Source of the DNA: DTU080 sp050945315
GTDB lineage: Bacteria; Bacillota; Limnochordia; DTU080
Assembly: GCA_050945315.1 (NCBI GenBank)
Contig: JBMNSS010000013.1
Location: forward strand, 1 to 31,980
Length of the DNA: 31,980 nucleotides
Direction of reading: 5' to 3'
This document shows positions 24,590 to 31,914 of this stretch, in pieces. The notes beneath the pieces were generated by a model, which saw only the letters and a program-made list of their open reading frames with translations, was not told where the DNA came from and searched no databases. A program made the translations under genes and the position numbers. Position 1 is the first letter of the stretch; each line of letters begins with the position of its first letter.

Positions 24590-25597
24590 TTGGCGGCGAT
24601 TGAGGTAAACGGTCTACACAAAGTGTTTCGCACAAAAACCAAAGAGCCGGGCTTGCGCGGCAGCGTGCAAGCACTGCTTCGGCCATCATACAGCGAGATC
24701 GTTGCAGTGAAAGGGATCAGCTTTAAGGTGAACACGGGTGAACCGCTGGCCTTTATCGGTCCCAACGGGGCGGGAAAAAGCACCACCATTAAGATGCTCA
24801 CTGGCATTCTCAACCCCACAGCGGGAACCGCCAAGGTCTTGGGACTGGTCCCTTGGGAGGCCCGGCGCCGACTGGCCTACACCATCGGCTCGGTCTTCGG
24901 ACAAAGATCCCAATTGTGGTACCACCTTCCCGCCCTGGACAGCTTCCGTCTCCTGGGAAGCATCTATGAGATCGATGGTAAGGACTTCACCAAACGTCTT
25001 GACCAAGTGGTGGAGCTGTTCGAACTCGAGGACTTCATCAAAACGCCTGTAAGAAAGCTCTCCTTGGGTCAGCGCATGCGCTGCGAAATCGCAGCCAGCA
25101 TTCTGCACAAGCCAAAGGTGATCTTTCTGGACGAACCCACCATTGGTCTGGATGTGGTGGCCAAGCTGAAGATCCGGGAGTTGATCAACAGGCTCAACGA
25201 GGAAGAGAAAACCACCATCTTCCTCACCTCCCATGATGCAGGGGATATCGAGCAGCTGTGCAAACGCGTCATCGTGATCAACCACGGTGAGATCATCCTC
25301 GATACATCAACGTCCCAGTTGCGGCACAACTACCTGACCACGAAAACCGTGAACGTGAAGTTCGCCGTCCCCTGCCCCGGGCTCACGCTGTCTGACGTTG
25401 AGATCGTCAAGCACACTGACAAAGGCGTCAAGTTCCGAGTCGACACCAAGTTGACCGCCATAGAGAGTGTTTTGACAGAGCTGTTCGCCCAAGTGAAAAC
25501 CGCGGATATCAGCGTGGAAGAGCCGGCCATGGAATTGATCATTCGAGACATCTACGGGCAACCGGCGGGCGAAGGTGACCGACATGCAGCCGGCTAG
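24590..25597 (+). CDS. ABC-2-type exporter ATP-binding protein
   Basis: ATPase subunit of a three-gene ABC-2 exporter, 335 residues. The start is a TTG after AAGGT; a TTG two codons earlier is also possible. Motifs are Walker A GPNGAGKST (57-65), Q-loop region VFGQRSQL, a variant signature LSLGQ (157-161) in place of LSGGQ, Walker B VIFLDEP (177-183) and the switch His in TSHD (215). The C-terminal 90 residues (VNVKFAVPCPGLTLSDV onward) form an extra domain common in this COG4586 group. Its stop overlaps the start of the first permease, which implies translational coupling. The exported substrate is unknown; relatives are loosely called NatA- or daunorubicin-type. Confidence 0.9.
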   Translation: MAAIEVNGLHKVFRTKTKEPGLRGSVQALLRPSYSEIVAVKGISFKVNTGEPLAFIGPNGAGKSTTIKMLTGILNPTAGTAKVLGLVPWEARRRLAYTIGSVFGQRSQLWYHLPALDSFRLLGSIYEIDGKDFTKRLDQVVELFELEDFIKTPVRKLSLGQRMRCEIAASILHKPKVIFLDEPTIGLDVVAKLKIRELINRLNEEEKTTIFLTSHDAGDIEQLCKRVIVINHGEIILDTSTSQLRHNYLTTKTVNVKFAVPCPGLTLSDVEIVKHTDKGVKFRVDTKLTAIESVLTELFAQVKTADISVEEPAMELIIRDIYGQPAGEGDRHAAG

Positions 25598-26390
25598 AGG
25601 CGGAGCACTGCTCCAATACCTTAGGATTGCGGAAATCAGCTTGAAGAACAGGGTTGTCTATCTCGCTGATCACTTGGCCGGCAGCATCTTCCTCATCCTT
25701 ATTCTGTTCATTTTCTCCCAGTTGTGGAAAACCGTTTTGGGAGCGGGCGGGGATATTGCTGGACTGGACGGTGCGCGCATGCTTTGGTACATGGTCTTCA
25801 CCGAGGTGATCGCCCTCTCCACCCCCGGTTCACATACTCTGGTCAGCGAAGAGGTAAAGAGTGGCGATTTGGCCTACAAGCTGGTCCGTCCCTACTCCTA
25901 CACGCTCTACTATTTCGCGGCGCACTGCGGCGAGTTCCTGATCCGCTTCATAACCAACTTGACCGTGGGAGCGACCTTTGCCTATCTCGCCATGGGGCCC
26001 TTAGCGGTGGAATGGGCCACACTGGGCTGGGTGCTGCTTGGCTTTGCCCTGTCCGTTGCCATCAATTTCCTAGTTTGCTTCGCCCTGGCTCTCATGGCCT
26101 TTTGGCTGGAGGACAACCGGCCCTTTTTCTGGATCCTCAACAAGATGGTTTTCATCTTCGGCGGGCTATTTGTCCCGGTGGAGGCCTATCCCGAGGGACT
26201 GAGGCGCATATCCTACCTGCTTCCACTGCGCTACGGCTTTTCCGCCCCGGCCCGTCTGGTGGTCCGTTTCGACTATCCCTTCCTCCGGCAGATGCTTGCG
26301 GGCCAGCTCATCTGGGTGACTGTTCTGGCTGTCTTGGTCGCGGCCATGTTTCGGAAAGGAGTGCGCCGGGTACATGTTCACGGAGGTTAA
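25584..26390 (+). CDS. ABC-2 permease, DUF990-type family (COG4587-like)
   Basis: Membrane subunit of the exporter, 268 residues, with about six hydrophobic segments (for example LAGSIFLILILFIFSQLW, TLGWVLLGFALSVAINFLV and LIWVTVLAVLVAAMF). EEVKSGDLAYKLVRPYSYTL and FGGLFVPVEAYPEGLRRISY are conserved in this permease type. The ATG at 25584 is preferred over the GTG at 25575 because AAGGTGA is better spaced to it. It overlaps the ATPase gene by 14 bases and the second permease gene by 17, so this is a tight operon. It probably pairs with the next protein as a heterodimeric channel. Confidence 0.85.
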   Translation: MQPARGGALLQYLRIAEISLKNRVVYLADHLAGSIFLILILFIFSQLWKTVLGAGGDIAGLDGARMLWYMVFTEVIALSTPGSHTLVSEEVKSGDLAYKLVRPYSYTLYYFAAHCGEFLIRFITNLTVGATFAYLAMGPLAVEWATLGWVLLGFALSVAINFLVCFALALMAFWLEDNRPFFWILNKMVFIFGGLFVPVEAYPEGLRRISYLLPLRYGFSAPARLVVRFDYPFLRQMLAGQLIWVTVLAVLVAAMFRKGVRRVHVHGG

Positions 26391-27177
26391 GCGGGCCATC
26401 AGGTTTGTGCTTCAATACCTTTCGGCCAATCTGCAATCGGCCATGGAATACCGGGGGGCCTTCCTGAGCCAGATCGTCTTCATGTTCATCAACAACTGCA
26501 TGCTGCTTTTCTTCTGGTGGGTGCTCTTCACCAGAATCGAATCGCTCAACGGCTGGAGTTTCCGGCACATCCTGCTTTTGTACGCGACGGCCAGCGGCGC
26601 CTATGCCTGCCAGGCCCTGCTCTTTGGGGGATCCTTCTCCTTGAGCAGGACCATCGCTGAAGGGCGGCTGGATTTTTACCTTGCGCTGCCTAAACCGGTC
26701 TTGCTCCATGTGCTCATTTCCCGATCATCCGCTTCGGCATGGGGAGACTTGGCCTTTGCCCTGGCCATCTTCATGCCGGTCTCTTCACCGACCCCGGGCA
26801 TGACACTCGGCTTCCTCATCCTCATCTTTACCGGAGGAGTGGTGATGACCGGTTTCGCGGTGCTGGCCCATTCCCTGAGTTTTTGGCTGGGACACAGTGA
26901 ACGCCTGGCGGGCCAGTTGACTGAGGCTCTGCTGTCGTTTTCGCTGTATCCGGAAGGTGTCTTCTCCGTACCGACCCGCTTCGTGCTGTATACGATCATT
27001 CCCGCGGGCTTTGTCTCCTATCTGCCCGTGAAGATCCTGGACGAGTTTACCCTAGCCCATATGACCCTCCTGCTCGCTTTTGCCCTGAGCCTTTGCGTCC
27101 TGGCGCGCTTCATCTTTTACCGGGGCCTCAAGCGCTACGAATCGGGCAACTTGGTGGTCATCAACGTAGTGGACTGA
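26374..27177 (+). CDS. ABC-2 permease, ABC2_membrane_6/DUF990 family (COG3694-like)
   Basis: Second membrane subunit of the exporter, 267 residues, with about six hydrophobic segments. Recognisable stretches are EYRGAFLSQIVFMFINNCML, a LSRTIAEGRLDFYLALPKPV loop that matches the EEVKSGDLAYKLVRPY loop of its partner in position, and GFVSYLPVKILDEFTLAHM near the end. The start ATG overlaps the upstream gene. This gene ends the operon; no clear terminator follows, only the structured non-coding stretch beginning near 27262. Confidence 0.85.
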   Translation: MFTEVKRAIRFVLQYLSANLQSAMEYRGAFLSQIVFMFINNCMLLFFWWVLFTRIESLNGWSFRHILLLYATASGAYACQALLFGGSFSLSRTIAEGRLDFYLALPKPVLLHVLISRSSASAWGDLAFALAIFMPVSSPTPGMTLGFLILIFTGGVVMTGFAVLAHSLSFWLGHSERLAGQLTEALLSFSLYPEGVFSVPTRFVLYTIIPAGFVSYLPVKILDEFTLAHMTLLLAFALSLCVLARFIFYRGLKRYESGNLVVINVVD

Positions 27178-27261
27178 CCGTCCGGATCTGGTGTCGGGCG
27201 AGGCTGTCGGGCCGCTTCGCTGCCGCTTTTCTTCGTATCCGAGAACCAACGCAGATACATC

Positions 27262-27575
27262 TAATGTCTGAAGTCTCTCCGCAGGGAGACAAGAAGCTGG
27301 CCGTTAGAGCCAGCTTGCAACGGAGATTCCTTGCGGGCCGCGCCCGGTTTTTGAGTACGGGCCGTTCTTAGGAGACAAATCCGCCATCCGGCGCGATCCG
27401 ACTCATGCGGTGAAAGACAGCTGCAGCCAACCTGTCCGCTTCTCTCGCGGAAAAGCCCCCTCCCGGAGTACTCTTAAGCGCAAGACGGGACTTGCTCGAC
27501 GCGTGCAGACAACCGGCTATGCGAGCACCGAAGCCCCGAGTCTCCAGAGGAGACGTAGGTTGCCGGATTCCGGCC
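27262..27575 (+). mobile_element. Structured non-coding segment bounded by related palindromes (possible TnpB-type remnant)
   Basis: Two related hairpins bracket this segment: GTCTCTC-CGCA-GGGAGAC at 27273-27290 and GTCTCC-AGA-GGAGAC at 27540-27554. Inside are a perfect 8-bp hairpin (AAGCTGGC and GCCAGCTT, 27294-27316) and a GC-rich inverted repeat near 27335-27365. The right end, CGAAGCCCCGAGTCTCC then GTAGGTTG, resembles the 3' ends of IS200/IS605 TnpB elements, where the guide RNA scaffold lies. No TnpB gene is left; a frame across the right part ends with STEAPSLQ. Possibly a non-autonomous palindrome-ended element or a decayed tnpB 3' end; a structured RNA of other kind is not excluded. 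Confidence 0.35.
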
Positions 27576-27589
27576 TTGGCTCGGTAAAG

Positions 27590-27783
27590 CGAGTAGGGTG
27601 ACGCGCGTCAGCCCTCTCCAAGAACCGTACGTGCGGGCCCCGCATACGGCTCCCATGCTCCCACTTGGGCTTCCTCCGGACGGCCCGTTACCGGGACCGC
27701 CCTTGCCTACGGGTTGCCTTCCCGTCGGTTGGGTGGTGAGGGCTTCTTTCAGCCCTCCGGCTCAGCGGACATGCCGGGCACAC
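27590..27783 (-). mobile_element. Miniature group IIC intron relic without reverse transcriptase
   Basis: Reading the - strand, the segment opens with GTGTGCCCGGCATG, the 5' end of class C group II introns. It continues through a domain I-like part (GGCAAGGGCGGTCC and GGAGGAAGCCC) and then jumps straight to domain V: GAGCCGTATGCGGGG and CCGCACGTACGGTTC at 27652-27622. A domain VI-like hairpin (TGACGCGCGTCA) and CACCCTACTCG at the 3' end follow. It is about 194 bases, whereas the ribozyme alone is normally some 600. Most of domains I to IV and the reverse transcriptase are gone. The domain V tip lacks a GNRA tetraloop, so splicing is doubtful. It begins directly after the fucosidase terminator, the usual target of class C introns. 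Confidence 0.7.
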
Positions 27784-27786
27784 GAC

Positions 27787-27824
27787 AAGGGGCTGTCCCA
27801 AAAACGGCCTTGGGCAGCCCCTTT
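27787..27824 (-). terminator. Terminator after the alpha-L-fucosidase gene (intron target)
   Basis: AAGGGGCTGTCCCAA at 27787-27801 pairs with TTGGGCAGCCCCTT at 27810-27823 with one bulge. The hairpin begins 10 bases after the fucosidase stop on the - strand. It is the third member of the GGGGCTGTCCC hairpin set of this window, and the group IIC intron relic is inserted just behind it. Confidence 0.75.
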
Positions 27825-27833
27825 GACCATGCC

Positions 27834-29096
27834 TTATTCCAAGAAGAGCTCAATTACCGGCACGGTAACCGAGGGCTTCTGCACGGGCAGGTTGAATGTG
27901 AGAGTTCGGCTTCCGTCTTCTTGATCGCGTATCTGAAAGGGGATCTCAGAGGCATCGTTGAGCAGTTGGGCGTAAGCGATCTTGTCCACGGCTCCATCCA
28001 TGTGCAGATGGCGGAAAGGCCAGGCAAAAATGTGCAGATAAAGGCGTCTTTTTTCCGGATCGTACGTGAGACGGCAGTCTTGGGGTGCCTGGAACTCTGC
28101 GGGAGCCTGCGTACAACCGTAGATGGAGCGACTATGCCGCTTCATCCACTCACCCATGCCCTGCAGACGATCAAGCGCCCGCTCATCGAACTCACCGCGC
28201 CCTGTCGGACCTACGTTCAACAGGAGATTGCCGCCCTTGCTCACAGTGTCGATCAGCATGCGAACGAGCTGCTCCACACTCTTCCAACTTGCCTCATCGC
28301 GGTGGTATCCCCACGACCCGGAGAATGTCTGACAGGCCTCCCAAACCACCGGCTGACCGTCGACCCGTACCCATTCACGGGGCTGATACTGCTCGGGCGT
28401 CTTGACGTCCCAGCCTTCCGGCCAGTCCATGCGATCGTTGAGCACTACCTGCGGCTGCAATTGACGTATCATCTGGTACAGTTTCTCGCTCTGCCAGTCG
28501 TCACGTCCTTTACCGTCAGGTCCGGGATAGCTGTAATCCAACCACAGAATATCCAGCTTGCCAAACCGCGTGAGCAGCTCTCGTACCTGCCCATGCAGAT
28601 ACTCAGTGTATTTTTTCTGATCACGCTGCTTGTTCAGCTCTTCCTTATCCGATCGGTTGCGCATGGGGTGGATACGATCGATTATGAACTCAGGATGGTG
28701 CCAGTCGATGAGGGAGTGGTAAAAGCCGACCCGGAGTCCCTGTCTGCGAAAAGCGCCGACCATGGGCTGCAGAAGATCACGCCCTGCCGGAGTATTGGTG
28801 GCCTTATACTCCGTCAGATCGCTGTCCCAAAGGCAGAATCCGTCATGGTGCTTCGTCGTTACCACGAAGTACTTCATGCCTGCATTCGCTGCGGCTTTCG
28901 CCCAGAGCTCCGGATCATAGAGATCCGGATCGAAGTAGCGGAAGTACTTGGCATAGGCTTCATCCGGGATGAGTTCCCGTGACTTGACCCACTCATGCCG
29001 AGCGGGCAGCGCATAGATTCCCCAGTGAATGAACATACCAAAGCGATCATGAACAAACCAACCGGTATCGCCCGGACTGGGACGAGTCTGTAACAT
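27834..29096 (-). CDS. Alpha-L-fucosidase, glycoside hydrolase family 29
   Basis: Retaining exo-glycosidase that releases terminal L-fucose from oligosaccharides. It has 420 residues. The ATG follows AGGGGGT at good spacing. GH29 marks are DRFGMFIHWGIYALP (17-31), VVTTKHHDGFCLWDS (78-92), GFYHSLIDWHHPE (124-136) and FGKLDILWLDYSYPG with the catalytic nucleophile Asp187. WEACQTFSGSWGYHRDE and NLLLNVGPTGRGEFDE are further conserved stretches, followed by a short C-terminal beta domain. There is no signal peptide, so imported fuco-oligosaccharides would be cut in the cytoplasm. It is a single gene with its own terminator. The general acid/base cannot be assigned without alignment. Confidence 0.93.
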   Translation of the reverse strand: MLQTRPSPGDTGWFVHDRFGMFIHWGIYALPARHEWVKSRELIPDEAYAKYFRYFDPDLYDPELWAKAAANAGMKYFVVTTKHHDGFCLWDSDLTEYKATNTPAGRDLLQPMVGAFRRQGLRVGFYHSLIDWHHPEFIIDRIHPMRNRSDKEELNKQRDQKKYTEYLHGQVRELLTRFGKLDILWLDYSYPGPDGKGRDDWQSEKLYQMIRQLQPQVVLNDRMDWPEGWDVKTPEQYQPREWVRVDGQPVVWEACQTFSGSWGYHRDEASWKSVEQLVRMLIDTVSKGGNLLLNVGPTGRGEFDERALDRLQGMGEWMKRHSRSIYGCTQAPAEFQAPQDCRLTYDPEKRRLYLHIFAWPFRHLHMDGAVDKIAYAQLLNDASEIPFQIRDQEDGSRTLTFNLPVQKPSVTVPVIELFLE

Positions 29097-29182
29097 TGCC
29101 GTACCCCCTTTTTCTTGAATACAAAAAGCACATTCACGACAAAGACCAACTCTCCTTCCTCAGCCAAGACAAGGCAGGTCTG

Positions 29183-29210
29183 TTGTCTTAGCGAGAGAAA
29201 CAGATATTAA
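29183..29210 (+). promoter_or_regulatory. Promoter candidate of the MBL-fold gene
   Basis: TTGTCT at 29183-29188, a 16-base spacer and TATTAA at 29205-29210 lie about 27 bases before the ATG, and AAGGAGGT follows. The match is moderate. Confidence 0.4.
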
Positions 29211-29236
29211 AGGGGAGAAAAAGGAGGTTCCTGCTC

Positions 29237-29887
29237 ATGATAAAGATCGGACCCGTACGTATTACCCCCGTCGGCCACGGCTCTCTCATCATCAGGTATG
29301 CCGGCCGGGTCATACATGTCGATCCCTACAGCGAAGCGGGAGATTACAGTCGATTGCCTAAAGCTGATCAGATCTGGATCACCCACGAACACTATGACCA
29401 TTTTGATCCGTCTGCTTTGGAGCTGATCAGACAACCGACAACGGAGTTCATCGTTCCGCCCTCAGTGGCCGGCAAGATCGAGGCACCGGCTCAGATTAAT
29501 GTGCTGAAAAACGGTGATCGGTGCACCGTGATGGGAGTCACGGTCGAGGCTGTGCCGGCTTATAACGTAGTGCGTGAAAGATCGCCGGGCGTGAAGTACC
29601 ATCCCCAGGGCACGGGTAACGGCTATGTCGCTGACTTCGAAGGCCATCGGATCTATGTTGCCGGTGACACGGAGTGCATCCCCGAGATGAGCCGGCTGCA
29701 GGACATCGAGCTGGCGATTCTTCCTTTGATGCTGCCGTATACGATGTCACCGCAGGAGGCCGTACAAGCCGTGCAAAGCTTCCTGCCGCGCCAAGTGCTG
29801 CCCTATCACACAACACCTAAGACAGCGCAAGAGTTCGCCAGGCTACTGAAGGCATCCAAGACCGAAGTCGAGCTCGTGGGAGTGTAA
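29237..29887 (+). CDS. Metallo-beta-lactamase-fold hydrolase
   Basis: Metal-dependent hydrolase of the UlaG/UPF0173-like branch, 216 residues, translated from an ATG with a strong AAGGAGGT. The metal site is HEHYDHFD (His50, His52, Asp54, His55), AGDTE with Asp144, and PYHTT with His191; a His at 122 in KYHPQGTGNGYV may also take part. The small size and lack of extra domains fit cytosolic esterase-type members that hydrolyse lactones or phosphoesters of sugars. The substrate is unknown. It is divergent from the fucosidase gene and convergent with the GNAT gene, only 8 bases away, with no terminator between them. Confidence 0.85.
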   Translation: MIKIGPVRITPVGHGSLIIRYAGRVIHVDPYSEAGDYSRLPKADQIWITHEHYDHFDPSALELIRQPTTEFIVPPSVAGKIEAPAQINVLKNGDRCTVMGVTVEAVPAYNVVRERSPGVKYHPQGTGNGYVADFEGHRIYVAGDTECIPEMSRLQDIELAILPLMLPYTMSPQEAVQAVQSFLPRQVLPYHTTPKTAQEFARLLKASKTEVELVGV

Positions 29888-29895
29888 CCAAGCTC

Positions 29896-30444
29896 TCAAG
29901 AGTTCGGCTCTCGCCCCAGAGCCGCCATCACTGCCTGCCAGCGACCGGGAAAGCTGCCGTGATACTCCAGATCAGGCTGAAAGCCGAGGCTGAGATAGGT
30001 CCTGATCGCCGGCAGACGTCTGTCGTCGGTGCGCAGAAAACAGCGCCGGTAGTCCTGTCCGCGCATGAAATGCATGACCGCGAGGCAGATTGATCGTCCC
30101 AACCCGCGCCGCCGATAGTCAGGGATCACTGCCACCCACCCCAATTCGGCCGTATCGGGTAAATCGGGATGCAACTGTACGCAAGCCGTGGCTACCGGCC
30201 GCTGTCCGTGCACTATGTAATGAATACTCTCGCGCCATACCGCGCCTTTCTTGGCGGTGAAGAGCCGCTCCGCCCGGTCGAGATCCCACTCCCCGAGTTC
30301 GCCGTTTTCCTGAAGCAACGCCACCCAGATCGGCTCATCCCCGGCCGCAAAACGGCGCAGACAGTACCCGACGGATAGCTCAAGGGGTGGCAAACGATCA
30401 AGATCATCGCATCTCATTCTCAGCTGCGGCCGCGGATCCAACAA
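29896..30444 (-). CDS. GNAT-family N-acetyltransferase (2)
   Basis: Predicted acetyl-CoA-dependent acetyltransferase, 182 residues. It starts with TTG (TTGTTG) after GGGGAGGT. The acetyl-CoA loop is VAVIPDYRRRGLGRSI, preceded by AELGW and followed by a helix with LAVMHFM. AIRTYLSLGFQPDLEYHGSF ends the fold. It shares with the GNAT at 15938-16492 the N-terminal DLD-LP motif, the placing of all core motifs and IR-YLSLGF-P-L. The two genes are therefore paralogues in one neighbourhood. The substrate is unknown. Confidence 0.85.
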   Translation of the reverse strand: MLDPRPQLRMRCDDLDRLPPLELSVGYCLRRFAAGDEPIWVALLQENGELGEWDLDRAERLFTAKKGAVWRESIHYIVHGQRPVATACVQLHPDLPDTAELGWVAVIPDYRRRGLGRSICLAVMHFMRGQDYRRCFLRTDDRRLPAIRTYLSLGFQPDLEYHGSFPGRWQAVMAALGREPNS

Positions 30445-30596
30445 GGCCTACCTCCCCAACTACCCACATCATCGCCACCGATGCCTTTTCGATAGAGTGA
30501 GCCCGTTTCCTGGCAGGAGCTCTCTGAGACTCGGTGAAGCCTATTTGCGGATGCCCACCTGTCGCTTATAGCCTCTCACGAAAGGAGTCCTGGACA

Positions 30597-31694
30597 ATGT
30601 CTGAACCTCTCAGAGTCGGAATAATCGGGACCGGAAACATTGCTCGTTCCTATGCCCGCGCCTACCATGACATTCCCGAAGCGCAAGTCGTTGCCCTCTG
30701 TGACATCGTTCCTGATAAAGCGGCGACCTTTGGCCAGCAACAAGGCTTTCCGGAAGCTCAGTGTTTCACGGATTACCGTGATATGATCGACAAATGCCGT
30801 CTCGATGCGGTGAGTATCTCCACGCCCAACGCATCCCACAGCTTCATCTCCGTCGATGCCTTGAAGGCGGGTCTTCACGTCCTATGTGAAAAACCGATGA
30901 GTGTAACCCTTGAGGAAGCGGTAGACATGGCCCGGGCCGCTAAGAAGGCAGAGCGTATCCTCTCCATCGGTTTTCAGCCGCGTTACGATCCGAACATGCA
31001 AGAAATGAAACGCATCGTTCAATCTGGTATTCTGGGCAAGATCTATTATATCGAGACCGGCGGAGGGCGACGCCGAGGCATGCCATGGGGAAGCTTCGTC
31101 AACAAAGAGACAGCCGGTTTCGGTGCCATCGCTGACATCGGCTGCTATGCCTTGGATATGGCCCTTAACGCCCTGGGCTATCCAAAGCCGCTGACCGTCT
31201 CCGCTCAAGCCACCAACTACTTCGGCAAGTCCCGCAAATACAACGGAGGAAATGACCCGGAAGAGTTCGAGGTGGAGGATTTCGGCACGGCCTACATCCG
31301 TCTGGAGGGCGACATCGTTCTGCTTTTCCAGACCTCATGGGCCATGCATCTTGACAGCATGGGAGCGGCATTCTTCTTAGGAACCGAAGCGGCCTTGAAA
31401 TGTACCCCCAGCGGTGTCGGCAACTGGGGCGGTGTTTGGGACGGCGGTGTCGGTTCCATGACCTTGTACCATGATCTACTGGGACATCAAACCGAAGCTC
31501 CCATTCCCTTAAAGCAGCGAGGATCTTTGAACATCTTTACGGAAAAAGTGCGCGCCTTTGTGTTGGCCGCGAAACAAGGAAAAGAAGCCCCCATACCCGG
31601 GGAGCAGATTGTACTCAACCAGGCCATTATTGACGGCATCCTGCGCTCTGCCGCCAGCGGTCGCGAAGTGGACATATACATTCCTGAGATTTAG
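30597..31694 (+). CDS. Gfo/Idh/MocA-family NAD(P)-dependent dehydrogenase (3)
   Basis: Third member of this dehydrogenase family in the window, 365 residues. The start is the ATG that begins MSEPLRVGIIGTG, after AAGGAG; the frame is open 21 codons further upstream without a matching site. The dinucleotide loop is GIIGTGNIARSY, and CEKPMSV holds Lys99. The second site reads DIGCYALD, so a Tyr (184) stands where the two other copies have His. That is common in the glucose-fructose-oxidoreductase-like branch and points to a different substrate or mechanism. The C-terminal domain includes GGGRRRGMPWGSFVNKETAG. A 32-codon reading frame and a terminator follow it, probably in the same transcript. 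Confidence 0.9.
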   Translation: MSEPLRVGIIGTGNIARSYARAYHDIPEAQVVALCDIVPDKAATFGQQQGFPEAQCFTDYRDMIDKCRLDAVSISTPNASHSFISVDALKAGLHVLCEKPMSVTLEEAVDMARAAKKAERILSIGFQPRYDPNMQEMKRIVQSGILGKIYYIETGGGRRRGMPWGSFVNKETAGFGAIADIGCYALDMALNALGYPKPLTVSAQATNYFGKSRKYNGGNDPEEFEVEDFGTAYIRLEGDIVLLFQTSWAMHLDSMGAAFFLGTEAALKCTPSGVGNWGGVWDGGVGSMTLYHDLLGHQTEAPIPLKQRGSLNIFTEKVRAFVLAAKQGKEAPIPGEQIVLNQAIIDGILRSAASGREVDIYIPEI

Positions 31695-31775
31695 CAAAGG
31701 GAACTTGCTCCCGGTCCCGTTGCCGGCGCATCCTCGTATTCTAATGACAGATGCGAGGGCTCGGGAGGTGAACGC

Positions 31776-31874
31776 ATGTCCGACCGTCTGAAGCGCCGGC
31801 TTTGTCGTCTGTTTGATGACGATCTGTTGTTGATCATCCTGCTGGTCTTTCTGCTGCTGATGGATAACGATTGA
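31776..31874 (+). CDS. Small single-span membrane peptide (32 aa)
   Basis: A short open frame with an excellent ribosome binding site, GGGAGGTGA, spaced 5 bases before its ATG. The product begins MSDRLKRRLCRLFDDD, a basic then acidic head, continues LLLIILLVFLLLM as one membrane span, and ends DND. The terminator at 31882-31914 starts 8 bases after its stop, which supports a real gene. It lies 81 bases after the third Gfo/Idh gene. I do not recognise the family. Positive charges at the N-terminal side predict an inside N-terminus. It could be a regulator of a membrane protein, a toxin-like peptide or a sporulation peptide; none is supported further. Confidence 0.65.
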   Translation: MSDRLKRRLCRLFDDDLLLIILLVFLLLMDND

Positions 31875-31881
31875 TCGAGTC

Positions 31882-31914
31882 GGGTGACGCGCGCTGACCG
31901 GGCGTGCGTCATCC
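31882..31914 (+). terminator. Terminator after the small membrane peptide
   Basis: GGGTGACGCGCGC at 31882-31894 pairs with GCGTGCGTCATCC at 31902-31914 (two G-T pairs), followed by TT. It is a sequence relative of the peroxiredoxin terminator at 17341-17378. Confidence 0.75.

Noticed and set aside
27714..28982. Long open frame (422 codons) on the + strand
   Set aside because: It is antisense to the alpha-L-fucosidase gene, which has complete GH29 motifs, and it begins inside the intron relic.
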